Assembly: GCF_000240165.1 (NCBI RefSeq)
Contig: NC_017586.1
Coordinates: 5,159,228 to 5,223,227 of the forward strand
Direction of reading: 5' to 3'
Origin: Streptantibioticus cattleyicolor NRRL 8057 = DSM 46488
GTDB lineage: Bacteria; Actinomycetota; Actinomycetes; Streptomycetales; Streptomycetaceae
Length of the DNA stretch: 64,000 bases
In this document: piece by piece, positions 43,194 through 53,200 of the stretch
Numbering within the stretch: position 1 is the stretch's first letter
How the letters are laid out: each line of letters begins with the position of its first letter
Notes under the pieces: model-generated
What the model saw: the letters and a program-made list of their open reading frames with translations, nothing else
The model's database searches: none
What the model was told of the DNA's origin: nothing
Made by a program: the position numbers and the translations under genes

Positions 43194-44927
43194 CTACCGC
43201 GGGACGGCGGAGCCGGGGCAGCGGGCGGCGGTGTCGGAGACCAGCCAGCCGTGTGCGGCGCGCAGGGAGCGCTGGTAGCAGGCGCCGTCGTCCGTGGTGC
43301 CCAGGTAGTCCTCGGCCGAGGTGCCGTCGGCGGTGAGGACGGCGCCGTGGGCGCGGGCGAGTACGCCGGTGGCGTGCAGGTGGTCGTCGGTGAGGGCGGT
43401 CAGGCGCGGGCCGGAGCCGGAGTCGGTGGTGTCCAGCAGTCGGCGGCCCTGCGTCACGGTGGCCTGGAGCCGGTAGTCGTCGTTGTCGACGAGTGAGGCG
43501 ACGTCGCTGTCGACGTCGATCGGGTAGGCCCACCGGTGGGTCGCGGTGCGCGGGCGGTGGCCGGCGCGCGTGGTGGTGACGGTGGTGGCGCCGGTGTCGC
43601 GCTGGTGCGTCACCTGGTGGCGGCCGTCGGCGGAGACCGCGTCGGTGTTGGTGTAGTCCAGGTGCTGCTCGACGGTGGTGGTGACGCGGCCGGCGGAGGT
43701 GTCGAGGTAGCCGCGGACCGTCCACCGGCGGTCGGTGGCCACCCGTACGTCGGTGTGGCCGTCGGCGCCCTTGGTCTCGGTGGTGGAGACCGCGGGGCGG
43801 GTGGTGAGGGTGTCGGTGACCACCCGGCCGCCGGTGCGGGCGCGCCGGTGGTCGGTGTCGAGGAAGAGTGAACCGCCCACGGTCCAGGTGTCGTTGGAGC
43901 CGTACGGGGTGATGGTCAGGGTGTGCGGTCGGCCGTCGGTGAGTTCACCGGCGAACGGTGTCAGCTCCAGGTCGTAGGCGAGGGTGCGGAACTGGTCGAC
44001 GGCGGCCACCGGACGCCACAGGGTGGGCACGATGCCGCCGGAGTAGACCACCGGGTAGGGCTGGGCCAGCCCCGCCGGGCGGCCGTCCACCAGCACCTGC
44101 ACCTCCCGGTAGGGGCCGCCGCCGCACAGCAGGTCGGGCGCGGTGGCCGCCAGGTCGTCCGGGACGGCGGTGAACCACTGCTCGTCGCAGCCGCCGCCGC
44201 GGGCGTACAGCTCCAGCCGGGCCCGGGTCAGGTTGCGCGGGAAGGTCACCGAGGTGGTCGCGGAGGCGCCCTTGGCCAGTTCGAACCAGGGCGCGGCGCC
44301 GGGCTCGGCGCGGGCCACCGGGACGACCCGGTCGGCGGTGCGGACGGCCGGGTGGCGGGCGTCGGCCAGGTAGTAGGTGAAGGTGAGCCGCATGTGGTAG
44401 ACGCCGGTGTAGGTGGCGTTGACGACGTTGCCCAGCTCGACCTGGAGCGGCTGGGCGGTGGTCAGCAGCGGGGTGAACTCGGTGATGTCCTTGTCGACGT
44501 GCCAGGAGATCCCGTCCTCGTCCGGCTCCGGGGTGCTGGTGCGGAATATCTCGGCGCCGCCCAGCCAGACCCCGGCCAGCCGGTCGTACTGGCGCCCCTT
44601 GACGCTCCCCGACCAGTCCATGACGACCTTGTTCCACCGCTGGCCGGCGCAACCGGGCGGCGGGGTGACCGTGGTGGCGAACGGCGGGCCGCCCAGGGTG
44701 TCGCCGAAGTCGTGCTCCATCACGGTCACCGTGCAGTGGCGGGTGTCCGGCCGGTCGACGGCGGGCGCGGCGGAGACCGGATCCTGGTAGTCCACGGCCG
44801 GGTTGGAGCCGGTGCGCGGGGTCTGCCCGCCCCAGGCGGGCGGGGTGACCGCACCGGCCAGCAGCACGGCGGCCCCGGCGAGGAGCGCCCCGCGCCACGC
44901 CCTGCGCACGTGTCCGTAACGTCTCAT
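43194..44927 (-). CDS. Secreted peptide-N-glycosidase A-like amidase
   Basis: 577 residues. Sec signal peptide (RRAWRGALLAGAAVLLAGAV). The body matches the PNGase A family: VMEHDFGDT, WNKVVMDWSGSVKGRQYDRLAGVWLGGAEIFRTSTPEP, ITEFTPLL and a Cys-containing GGGCDEQWF. The C-terminal half is beta-rich repeats (RWTVRGYLDTSAGRVTTTVEQ). PNGase A enzymes release N-glycans from glycoproteins; a soil bacterium could use this to attack plant or fungal glycoprotein. ATG 44927 with AAAGGG 8 bases upstream. Confidence 0.85.
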   Translation of the reverse strand: MRRYGHVRRAWRGALLAGAAVLLAGAVTPPAWGGQTPRTGSNPAVDYQDPVSAAPAVDRPDTRHCTVTVMEHDFGDTLGGPPFATTVTPPPGCAGQRWNKVVMDWSGSVKGRQYDRLAGVWLGGAEIFRTSTPEPDEDGISWHVDKDITEFTPLLTTAQPLQVELGNVVNATYTGVYHMRLTFTYYLADARHPAVRTADRVVPVARAEPGAAPWFELAKGASATTSVTFPRNLTRARLELYARGGGCDEQWFTAVPDDLAATAPDLLCGGGPYREVQVLVDGRPAGLAQPYPVVYSGGIVPTLWRPVAAVDQFRTLAYDLELTPFAGELTDGRPHTLTITPYGSNDTWTVGGSLFLDTDHRRARTGGRVVTDTLTTRPAVSTTETKGADGHTDVRVATDRRWTVRGYLDTSAGRVTTTVEQHLDYTNTDAVSADGRHQVTHQRDTGATTVTTTRAGHRPRTATHRWAYPIDVDSDVASLVDNDDYRLQATVTQGRRLLDTTDSGSGPRLTALTDDHLHATGVLARAHGAVLTADGTSAEDYLGTTDDGACYQRSLRAAHGWLVSDTAARCPGSAVPR

Positions 44928-45120
44928 CCGCGCACCCTTTCTGATCGCCCGTGACCTCTCCTGATCACCGTCGCCGGTACGCTTCCGCAATCGCGGCGTG
45001 GCGACAACCCCGTGGCGACCGGGGGTTGGTTCGGCCCGGCGTGCGCTGGTTCCGGCGATTGGGCGGGCATTATGGGGCAAAGCGGACATCGCCCACCGCA
45101 GACCGACCGGGAGACACAAC

Positions 45121-45390
45121 ATGGAATCCCTGGAAAAGCTCCCCAACATCGGCGCCATCCTCGCCGACCGCCTGCGCGACGCCGGCGTGCGCGACGCGGC
45201 GGAGCTGCGCCGCCTCGGCGCGGCGGCTGCCTTCGCCAAGATCCGAGCCGAACTCCCCGCCGACGCCAGCGGGCACACCCTCTTCGCCCTGGAAGGCGCC
45301 ATCCGGGGCACCCGCTGGACCTCGATCCCCCGGGAGGAACGGGCCTCGCTCGCCTCCCGGGTCTTCGACGAGGCCGCGCACGGCGGTTGA
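45121..45390 (+). CDS. TfoX C-terminal-domain protein
   Basis: 89 residues. LEKLPNIGAILADRLRDAGVRDAAELRRLGAAAAFAKIRAEL is a TfoX_C helix-hairpin-helix-like domain, without the N-terminal TfoX domain. Such stand-alone domains are small possibly nucleic-acid-binding proteins of unclear role. ATG 45121 with GGGAGA upstream. Confidence 0.85.
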   Translation: MESLEKLPNIGAILADRLRDAGVRDAAELRRLGAAAAFAKIRAELPADASGHTLFALEGAIRGTRWTSIPREERASLASRVFDEAAHGG

Positions 45391-45418
45391 GCGGCGGTCC
45401 GCCGGCGGGCGGTCCGGG

Positions 45419-45446
45419 CCGGGCCCCGGTGGTGACCGGGGCCCGG
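45419..45446. terminator. Bidirectional hairpin
   Basis: CCGGGCCCCGGT-GGTG-ACCGGGGCCCGG, perfect 12-bp stem between convergent genes. Confidence 0.75.
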
Positions 45447-45452
45447 TCGTGG

Positions 45453-47099
45453 TCAGCGCGTCGGCACCGACAGCCAGGACGGGTCACCGGCCGGCGAGGA
45501 GAAGGTCAGGCGCGACCCGGCCGGGTTGTGCGTGATGTACAGCGGGTCGGCGGTGTCCACCACCAGCGCCAGCCGGTGACCGGCCGGCACGTCGTACGCG
45601 GTGGAGAACAGGTCCAGGTCGACGGTGACGGGCCGCCCCGCGGGCTGTCCGACGTACGTCCGCGGGGCGTGCGTGACCAGCCTGCCGACGCCGAGCGCGT
45701 CCACGTCGTACAGGTAGGCCACCACGGTGGACCGGTCGGCGGTGGAGGTCAGCGTGGTGTGCAGATGGACGGTGCCGCGGATGCGCCGGGCCGTGGCGGA
45801 CGGCGCCGACTGCCACACCGCGGCCACCTGGCGCGGCAGCAGCGGTATCGAGGCCATCGGCGGCACCTTGGCCAACTGGTCGGCGAGTTGGGACAGGAAG
45901 ACGATGCCGCCGTCGGCGCCGGAGTCGAAGGCGGTCCCTATCGTGGTGGACCAGCCGGGCGCGGCGCCGCCGCCGAGCGCTCCGGTGCCCAGCGCGTTCC
46001 GCGCCCCCAGCGCCAGCCGCTCGGTCCGGGAAGCCACCGCCGACCAGCTCGGATACCCCTCGTAGCCGCCGCCGGTACGGGACTCCAGCCGCACCGGGGC
46101 CTCGCGGTCGACGCCGTTGTCGGCGCCCTTGAGGTAGTGGTCGAGCCAGCGCCGGGCGTCGGTCCAGGCGTCGTTGGGCAGCCCGAACAGCCCGGTGGCC
46201 TCGGCGGTGGCGTGGTCGCCGGGGCGCAGTTCGAGGCGCTTGGGGGTGCGCAACCTCTCGTAGAAGTCGGCGAGTTGGTTGGGGTTGAACAGGCTGTCGC
46301 CCCAGGCGTTGCCGAGCATCACGGCGGTGCCGTTGGCGTTGAGCTGTGACACGTAGGTGGCCGGGGAGCGCTCCTTGCCCCAGGTGATCATGTCGGCCTC
46401 CTTGTCGTAGCGGGAGGCGAGGAAGTCGGCGAGGGTGCGCTGGAGCTGGTCGCCGGGGCGGCCGGTGAGGTAGCCGGAGGCGCCGAGGACGGCGGCGGCC
46501 TGGAGGTGTTGGGTGCGTCCGCTGTAGATCGAGCCCACCAGGTCGGCCCAGCCGCTGAGGGCCACCACCGCCTTGATCCGCTTGTCGTGCGCGGCGCCGA
46601 GCAGCGACAGCCCTGCGCCGTAGGAGACCCCGGCCATGCCGATGTGGGCCGGGTCGGCGGGGGTGTGGGCCAGCGTCCAGTCGACCACCTTGGAGACGTC
46701 GGCCACGTCCGGCGCCCCGCCCACCTCGATCCTCCCGCCGGAGAGCCAGAAGCCGCGGGAGGTGTAACTGACCACCACGTAGCCGGAGTCGGCGAGCCGC
46801 TCGGCCTGGGCCAGGTACTCCAGGTCGTTCAGGGCCCAGCTGCTGGGCAGGATCACCGCCGGGTAGCGGTGGGTGCCGTCGGCTCCGGCCGGGGTGAGCA
46901 CGTTGGCCTTGAGCGTGATGCCGCCCGAGCCGGGGATGTCGGTGAAGCGGAAGCCGGGCACCGCCGCGGTGGCCGGGGTCGCCGGGGCGGCCGGGGCCGC
47001 GGTCGCGGCGGGGGCGGCGCCCACCCCCGCCGTGGCGGCCAGGGCGACGGACACGGCGAGGGCGGCGGTGCGCCGCCTCAGTGCGCGGGGGAACGTCAC
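45453..47099 (-). CDS. Secreted CocE/NonD-family hydrolase
   Basis: 548 residues. Basic N-terminus and signal peptide (TAALAVSVALAATAGVGAAPA). Alpha/beta hydrolase with nucleophile elbow GVSYGAG, DMITWGKERSPATY and GDHATAEATGL carrying the His region. The C-terminal jelly-roll of the X-Pro dipeptidyl-peptidase/CocE type is VHLHTTLTSTADRSTVVAYLYDV ... GHRLALVVDTADPLY. It probably hydrolyses ester or amide bonds outside the cell. GTG 47099 has AAGGAG upstream. Confidence 0.9.
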   Translation of the reverse strand: MTFPRALRRRTAALAVSVALAATAGVGAAPAATAAPAAPATPATAAVPGFRFTDIPGSGGITLKANVLTPAGADGTHRYPAVILPSSWALNDLEYLAQAERLADSGYVVVSYTSRGFWLSGGRIEVGGAPDVADVSKVVDWTLAHTPADPAHIGMAGVSYGAGLSLLGAAHDKRIKAVVALSGWADLVGSIYSGRTQHLQAAAVLGASGYLTGRPGDQLQRTLADFLASRYDKEADMITWGKERSPATYVSQLNANGTAVMLGNAWGDSLFNPNQLADFYERLRTPKRLELRPGDHATAEATGLFGLPNDAWTDARRWLDHYLKGADNGVDREAPVRLESRTGGGYEGYPSWSAVASRTERLALGARNALGTGALGGGAAPGWSTTIGTAFDSGADGGIVFLSQLADQLAKVPPMASIPLLPRQVAAVWQSAPSATARRIRGTVHLHTTLTSTADRSTVVAYLYDVDALGVGRLVTHAPRTYVGQPAGRPVTVDLDLFSTAYDVPAGHRLALVVDTADPLYITHNPAGSRLTFSSPAGDPSWLSVPTR

Positions 47100-47186
47100 G
47101 TACGGCTCCTTCGGGGCGAAGAGGTCCGGCAGGCGGTGTGGGGGTGCCTGCGGGACGTGGCGGCGGGCGGCCCGTAAGTGACTGGA

Positions 47187-47208
47187 GAGTAACCAAACGG
47201 CGTTACTC
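47187..47208. promoter_or_regulatory. Inverted repeat in CocE-ZIP divergent region
   Basis: GAGTAAC-CAAACGGC-GTTACTC, perfect 7-bp arms, ~90 bases upstream of the hydrolase gene. A second, ACGTG-T-CACGT, lies at 47222-47232. The 316-bp region 47100-47415 otherwise holds no gene. Confidence 0.4.
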
Positions 47209-47415
47209 GCGGTAATACGTGGACGTGTCACGTGCCGGTAACAATTGATCGCCGGTAGTCCGCCGGGCGCCCGGGTACCCGCACGCCTGGCGTCCGCGGA
47301 GCCGTCCGCGCCGCCCGCCGGGCCCGCCCGTACGGCGCACCAGCGGGCGCGGCGGCGGGCGACCCGCGGCGACCATGGACGCGAGGGCGAGGCGGCGCAG
47401 GGGAGGTGGCGGCGG

Positions 47416-48210
47416 ATGGCGGTACTGATCGCGGTGGGCGCCTTCCTCACCACGCTGCTCGGCGGCTTGGTGGCCCACCGCATCGGCGACCGCCGTCACC
47501 TGGTGCTGGGCCTGGCCGCCGGGCTGATGCTCGGGGTGGTCGGCTTCGACCTGCTGCCCGAGGCGCTCCAGGCCCAGCACCGGCCGGTCTTCGGGGTGCC
47601 CGCGGCGCTGCTCACCTTCGTGGCCGGATTCCTCGTCATCCACGTGGTCGAGCGTTCGGTCGCCGTCCACCGGGCCCACGAGGGCGAGTACGCGCTCCAC
47701 GTCCACCACCACGGACCCGGCGCCGGGCCGGGCGACGGCGGCCCGTCACCGCCGGACGGAGCGCAGCCGCCGCGCGGGGTGGGCCTGGCCGCAGCCGCCG
47801 CCCTGATCGGCCACAGCACGCTGGACGGCTTCGCCATCGGCGCCGCCTTCCAGGCCGGCCGCTCGGTCGGCGTGGTGGTCGCCGTCGCCGTGGTCGCCCA
47901 CGACTTCGCCGACGGCTTCAACACGTACACCATCACCCGGCTGTACGGGAACGCCCGGCGCCGGGCGCTGGCGCTGCTCGGCTGCGACGCGCTCGCCCCG
48001 GTCGCCGGGGCCGCGATCACCCTGGGGTTCACCATCCCGGCCCCGGTGCTCGGGCTCTACCTCGGGTTCTTCGGCGGCTTCCTGCTCTACCTGGCCACCT
48101 CCGACATCCTCCCCGAGGCGCACTCCCCGCACCCGTCGCTGTCCACGCTGCTGTGCACGGTGGCCGGTTGCGGCTTCATGTGGCTGGTGATCGGCCTCGC
48201 CCAGGGATGA
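47416..48210 (+). CDS. ZIP-family metal transporter
   Basis: 264-residue membrane protein with about eight hydrophobic segments and a His-rich cytosolic loop (HVHHHGPG, residues ~93-102) between segments 3 and 4. Helix 4 HSTLDGFAIG and helix 5 HDFADGFNTY carry the ZIP metal-path His/Asp residues. It imports Zn or another divalent cation. ATG 47416 with GGGGAGGTGG upstream. Confidence 0.9.
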   Translation: MAVLIAVGAFLTTLLGGLVAHRIGDRRHLVLGLAAGLMLGVVGFDLLPEALQAQHRPVFGVPAALLTFVAGFLVIHVVERSVAVHRAHEGEYALHVHHHGPGAGPGDGGPSPPDGAQPPRGVGLAAAAALIGHSTLDGFAIGAAFQAGRSVGVVVAVAVVAHDFADGFNTYTITRLYGNARRRALALLGCDALAPVAGAAITLGFTIPAPVLGLYLGFFGGFLLYLATSDILPEAHSPHPSLSTLLCTVAGCGFMWLVIGLAQG

Positions 48211-48257
48211 GTGGCGTCCAGCACCTGGACGACCTGTCACGACCCGGTCCGCGCCGG

Positions 48258-48263
48258 TAGGCT
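48258..48263 (+). promoter_or_regulatory. -10 element upstream of ggt
   Basis: TAGGCT, with TGTCAC 17 bases upstream (48235-48240), 31 bases before the gamma-glutamyltransferase start. A plausible promoter, weak -35. Confidence 0.35.
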
Positions 48264-48293
48264 CCCGGGCCTGCCGTCCGCTTGGAGGTATCC

Positions 48294-50132
48294 ATGGTCC
48301 GTCCCTCGGCACCGTCAACACCCCGCCGTATGGCGGCCGTCGGGGCCACCGCCGCCCTGGTGGCCACGTTCGCCGTCACCCAGGCCCCCGCCCGTGCCAC
48401 CGCCGCCCCGGCCGTCCCCGCGGCGCCCGCCAAGACCCCGGTCGCCGTCGGCTACGGCGGCGCCGTCGCCAGCGTCGACGCCGACGCCTCGGCGGCCGGC
48501 ATCGAGGTGCTGCGCCACGGCGGCAACGCGGTGGACGCCGCCGTGGCCACCGCCGCCGCGCTCGGCGTCACCGAGCCGTACTCCTCCGGCGTCGGCGGCG
48601 GCGGGTACTTCGTCTACTACAACGCCCGCACCCACCGGGTCTCCACCATCGACGGCCGCGAGACCGCCCCGAAGTCGGCCACCTCCGGGCTCTTCCTGGA
48701 GCACGGCAAGCCGATCCCGTTCGACCAGGCGGTCACCTCCGGGCTCTCCGTGGGCACCCCCGGCACCCCGGCCACCTGGCAGGCCGCGCTCGACGCCTGG
48801 GGCACCCGCAGCCTCGCGCAGACCCTCGTCCCCGCCGAGCGCATCGCCGAACACGGCTTCACCGTCGACCAGACCTTCCACGACCAGACCGCGGCCAACC
48901 AGCAGCGCTTCGCCGACTTCCCGGCCACCGCCAAGCTCTTCCTGCCCGGCGGCAAGGCACCCGCCGTCGGCTCCACGCTGCGCAACCCGGACCTGGCCCG
49001 CACCTACCGGGAACTCGCCGCCCGCGGCATCGGCGCCGTCTACCACGGCGACATCGGCGCCGACATCGTCAGGACCGTCCGCAAACCCCCGGTCTCCCCG
49101 ACCGCCACCCGCACCGTGCGCCGCGGCGACCTGCGCCCCGCCGACCTGACCGGCTACCGCGCGAAGTTCCAGGCGCCCACCCACGTCAGCTACCGCGGCC
49201 GGGACCTGTACGGCATGGCGCCCTCCTCCTCCGGCGGCACCACCGTCGGCGAGGCGCTGAACATCCTGTCCCACACCGACCTCGGCAAGCTCGACCAGAC
49301 CCAGTACCTGCACCACTTCATCGAGGCCAGCCGGATCGCCTTCGCCGACCGGGGCCGCTGGGTCGGCGACCCGGCGTTCGAGAACGTCCCCACCAAGGGG
49401 CTGCTCTCCCCGCGCTTCGCCGCCTCCCGGGCCTGCCTGATCAAGGACGACGCGGTGCTCACCAGCCCGCTGCCGCCGGGTGACCCGCGCCACCCGGCCA
49501 ACGGCTGCGCCCACGGCGGCACCGCCGCCCCCACCACCTACGAGGGCCAGAACACCACCCACCTGACCGTCGCCGACCGGTGGGGGAACGTCGTCGCCTA
49601 CACCCTGACCATCGAGCAGACCGGCGGCAGCGGCATCGTGGTGCCCGGCCGCGGCTTCCTGCTCAACAACGAGCTGACCGACTTCGACTTCGCCCCGGCC
49701 AACCCGGCGCTGCCCGACCCCAACCTGCCCGGCCCCGGCAAGCGCCCGCGCTCGTCGATGTCGCCCACCATCGTGCTGCGGAACGGGCGGCCCGACTTCG
49801 CCACCGGCTCGCCCGGCGGCGCCACCATCATCACCACCACCCTCCAGGTGCTCCTCGGCCACATCGACCGCGGCCTGAGCCTGGAGGCGGCGATCGCCGC
49901 GCCCCGGGCCAGCCAGCGCAACGCCACCGCCACCGAACTCGAACCGGGGCTGTACGACAGCCCGTTGCGCGCCCGGCTGGAGGCCATCGGCCACCACTTC
50001 ACCCTCAACCCGGAGATCGGCGCCGCCACCGGTGTGCAGCGCCTGCCCGACGGCCGCTGGCTGGCCGCCGCGGAACCGGTACGCCGCGGCGGCGGCTCGG
50101 CGATGGTGGTGCGCCCGGCGGGCCGCCCCTGA
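48294..50132 (+). CDS. ggt: Secreted gamma-glutamyltransferase
   Basis: 612-residue N-terminal-nucleophile hydrolase proenzyme. Signal peptide (AVGATAALVATFAV...AxA). Large-subunit region GGNAVDAAVATAAALGVTEPYSSGVGGGGYFVYY. Cleavage site and nucleophile Thr in EGQNTTHLTVADRWGN. Small subunit with NNELTDFDF, KRPRSSMSPTIV and GSPGGATI. Cleaves gamma-glutamyl bonds of peptides outside the cell. ATG 48294 with TTGGAGG upstream. Confidence 0.93.
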   Translation: MVRPSAPSTPRRMAAVGATAALVATFAVTQAPARATAAPAVPAAPAKTPVAVGYGGAVASVDADASAAGIEVLRHGGNAVDAAVATAAALGVTEPYSSGVGGGGYFVYYNARTHRVSTIDGRETAPKSATSGLFLEHGKPIPFDQAVTSGLSVGTPGTPATWQAALDAWGTRSLAQTLVPAERIAEHGFTVDQTFHDQTAANQQRFADFPATAKLFLPGGKAPAVGSTLRNPDLARTYRELAARGIGAVYHGDIGADIVRTVRKPPVSPTATRTVRRGDLRPADLTGYRAKFQAPTHVSYRGRDLYGMAPSSSGGTTVGEALNILSHTDLGKLDQTQYLHHFIEASRIAFADRGRWVGDPAFENVPTKGLLSPRFAASRACLIKDDAVLTSPLPPGDPRHPANGCAHGGTAAPTTYEGQNTTHLTVADRWGNVVAYTLTIEQTGGSGIVVPGRGFLLNNELTDFDFAPANPALPDPNLPGPGKRPRSSMSPTIVLRNGRPDFATGSPGGATIITTTLQVLLGHIDRGLSLEAAIAAPRASQRNATATELEPGLYDSPLRARLEAIGHHFTLNPEIGAATGVQRLPDGRWLAAAEPVRRGGGSAMVVRPAGRP

Positions 50133-50156
50133 CCCGGCCGACCGCGCCGGCCCGAC

Positions 50157-50197
50157 ACGGCGGGGCCGCCGGGAACACCTCCCGGCGGCCCCGCCGT
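50157..50197. terminator. Bidirectional hairpin
   Basis: Perfect 18-bp stem (50157-50174 / 50180-50197) around ACACC, between the convergent ggt and P450-reductase genes. Confidence 0.85.
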
Positions 50198-50210
50198 CGT
50201 CCGCCCGGCG

Positions 50211-53200
50211 TCACCCGGCGGCGTACACGTCCTCCACGTAACGCCCCCGCGCCACCAGGTCGGCCAGCCACCCGGCGGCCTGCTCGGCGGTGGCGCCGGT
50301 ACGGGACGCGTACAGCGCGGTGAACGCCTCGCGCACCCCGGGCGCCATCCGCGAGCCGTCCCCGCACACGTAGACCCGGGCGCCGCCCTTCAGCAGCGAC
50401 CACACCTCGTCGGCCTCGGCGGCGATGCGGTGCTGCACGAAGCGCACGTCACCGTCGGGGGCCGCGGAGAACGCCGGACGCAGCGACACCGCCCCGGCGG
50501 CCTCGGCGCCGCGCAACTCGGCCGCGTGCAGGAAGTCCACCTCGGGGTGGTCGCAGCCGAAGTACAGCAGCGCCGGGGCGAGTTCCCGGCCCGCCGACCG
50601 CAGCGCCACCCGGTCGGCGACCGCGCCCCGGAACGGCGCCAGCCCGGTACCGGCCGCCACCATCACCACCGGCACCTCGTCACCGGCGGCGATCCGGAAC
50701 GCCTCCCGGCACGGCGCCACCCGCGCGTACACCACGTCACCCGGGCGCACCCGGTGCAGATGGCCCGAGCCGGTGCCGCGCCGCCCGTCCGCCTCCAGCA
50801 GCGAGACCATCAGGTCGACGTGGCCGGGGGAGACGGCGGGGGAGGAGGAGACGGAGTAGTGGCGGATCCGGATCTGCGGCAGCAGCGTGCCCAGCACGGT
50901 CGGCCAGTCCAGCCGCCCGGTCAGCGCCGGGTACCGCTCCACCAGGTCCAGCACGCTCGCCCGCCCCGGGGCCAGCTTCTTCAGCTCCGCCTGCTCCGGC
51001 GGGCACGGGTTGCGGTCGGCCAGCACCGCGATCTGCGCCGCGGTCGCCGGGTCCGACAACTCCAGGTGGTACGTGAGCAGTTCGCGTACCGTCACCGGAC
51101 GGTCCACCGGCAGCGTCCCGCGTCCGGGGCGCCGGGCCCGCACGCCGAGCACGGTGTCCGGGTCGGCGCCGAGCAGCCGCGCGGCGCGTTCGACCAGCGC
51201 CGGGTCGTTGGCCGGCAGTACGGCCAGGTGGTCACCGGTGCGGTAGGTGGCACCGTCCGGCAGCGCCAGCCGGACGAACCGCTTGGAGCGGCCCAGCGGG
51301 TGCGTGAGGTCGGCCAGGTCGCCGGTCTCGGTCACCGTCATCGCCACCACCTCGTGGCGGGCGGCGAGCGCGTCCAGCGGGCCGCCGGTCACCTCGGTGA
51401 CCTCGTAACCGTCCTCGGCGCCGGCCACCGCGCCGACACTGTCCGGGTCGCCGTACTCGGCCAGCAGCGCGCGCCGCAGCGCCTCGCCGAAGCCGCGTAC
51501 CGTGCCGGCCAGGTCACCGGCGGCGTCGGCGGCGGCCCGCTCCAGCAGCCGGGTCGCGCCGCACTCGGCGAGCCGCTCGTCGATGAGGGTGGGCACCTTC
51601 TGGTAGGTGGCCGCCCAGTTGCGGTCGCCGACGCCCAGCACCGCGTACCGCACCCCGTCCGCGGCGCCCGGCCCGGCCTGCTCCAGCCAGGAGACGAAAC
51701 CGGCCGCGTCGTCGGTGGGTCGCCCGTTGTAGGAGGCGGCCACCACGACCACCGGCGAGGTGCGCGGCAGGTCACCGGCGCGGTAGGCGTCCAGCGGCGC
51801 CACCGTGGTCTCGAAGCCGCACCGCTCGCCCAGGTCGGCCAGCCCGGCGGCGAACTCCCGGCAGGCGCCCAGGTTGGAGCCGTGCAGCACGGTCAGCGTG
51901 GTGCCCGGCCGGGCCGTGGTGGGCAGCCCGGCGTCCTGCCCGGCGGTGCCCTCGGCGGCCCGCGAGGCCACCGTACGCACCCGGTCCGCCGAGGTGCGCC
52001 GGGCCAGCTTCAAGGTGAACCCGTCCGGCTTGAGGGTGAGCGTCTCGCGCACCCGCAACCGGTAGTCGGCGTGGTCCAGGAAGCGGTAGCGGTGGATCAG
52101 CATGCCCAGCAGCATCACCGCCTCGTGCAGCGCGAACTGCCGCCCGATGCAGGCGCGTTCACCGGTGCCGAACGGCTTGAAGGCGTGCACCGGACGGGCC
52201 GCCTCCCGCTCCGGGCTGAAGCGCTCGGGGTCGAACGCCTCCACGTTGTCGCCCCACACCGGGTCGCGGTGGAGCACCGGGGTGAGCACCAGCGCGGTGT
52301 CCCCGGCGCGCATCGGCACCCGGCCGTCCAGCACGGTGTCGGTGACCGCCTGGCGCCCGAAGGCAGCCGCCGTCGGCCACAGCCGCAGCGCCTCGTTGAG
52401 CACCTGCCGCACGTAGGTCAGCCGGCCCACGTCGGTGTAGTCCGGCTCCGGATCCGGGTCGTCGCCCCACAGCGCGTCCACCTCCGCCTGGGCGCGTCGC
52501 AGCACGGCCGGGTTCTTGGCCAGGTAGTACAGGGCGAACGACAGCGCCCCGGAGGTGGTCTCGTGGCCGGCGATCAGGAAGGTGATCACCTGGTTGCGGA
52601 TGTTGGCCGCGTCCAGCGGGGTGCCGTCGGACGGGTGCGGGGCGCCCAGCATCAGCCCGAGCAGGTCGTCGGTGCCGGTCTCACCGCTCGCCCGCCGGGC
52701 CTCGATCACCTCGTCGACCACCTGGGCCAGATAGGCGTTGTCGGCCCGGAACGCCTCGTCGGCCGCGCTGTGGTCGACCCCGTCGTCGGCCTTGCGGCTC
52801 AGCAGCGCCTGGCTGTGCAGCAGCCCGCGCACCATGGCGGCGACGAACGGGTGCGGCTCGCCGCGCCGGAACGAGCCGAAGTCGTACCCGAAGCCGGCCA
52901 GCCCGATGGTGTCCAGGGTCATCCTGGTCATGTCGTCGGCCACGTCGACCGGGGCGCCGTCGGCCAGCGCGGTGTCCCAGGCGGCGATCAGCCGCTTGGC
53001 GACCCTTAGCATCGTGGGGTGGTAGGTGTGCATCGAACTGAGCGCGAAGGCCGGCAGCAGGATGTCGTGCGCCTTGGCCCAGTTGGGCTCGTCGTTGTAG
53101 GCGGTGAACAGGCCGTCGCCGGCTATCTGGCGGACGTTGGTCAGCACCGGGCCGACCGCCTTGACGAACCGCTCGTCGTCGCACAGCTCGGTCACCGCGT

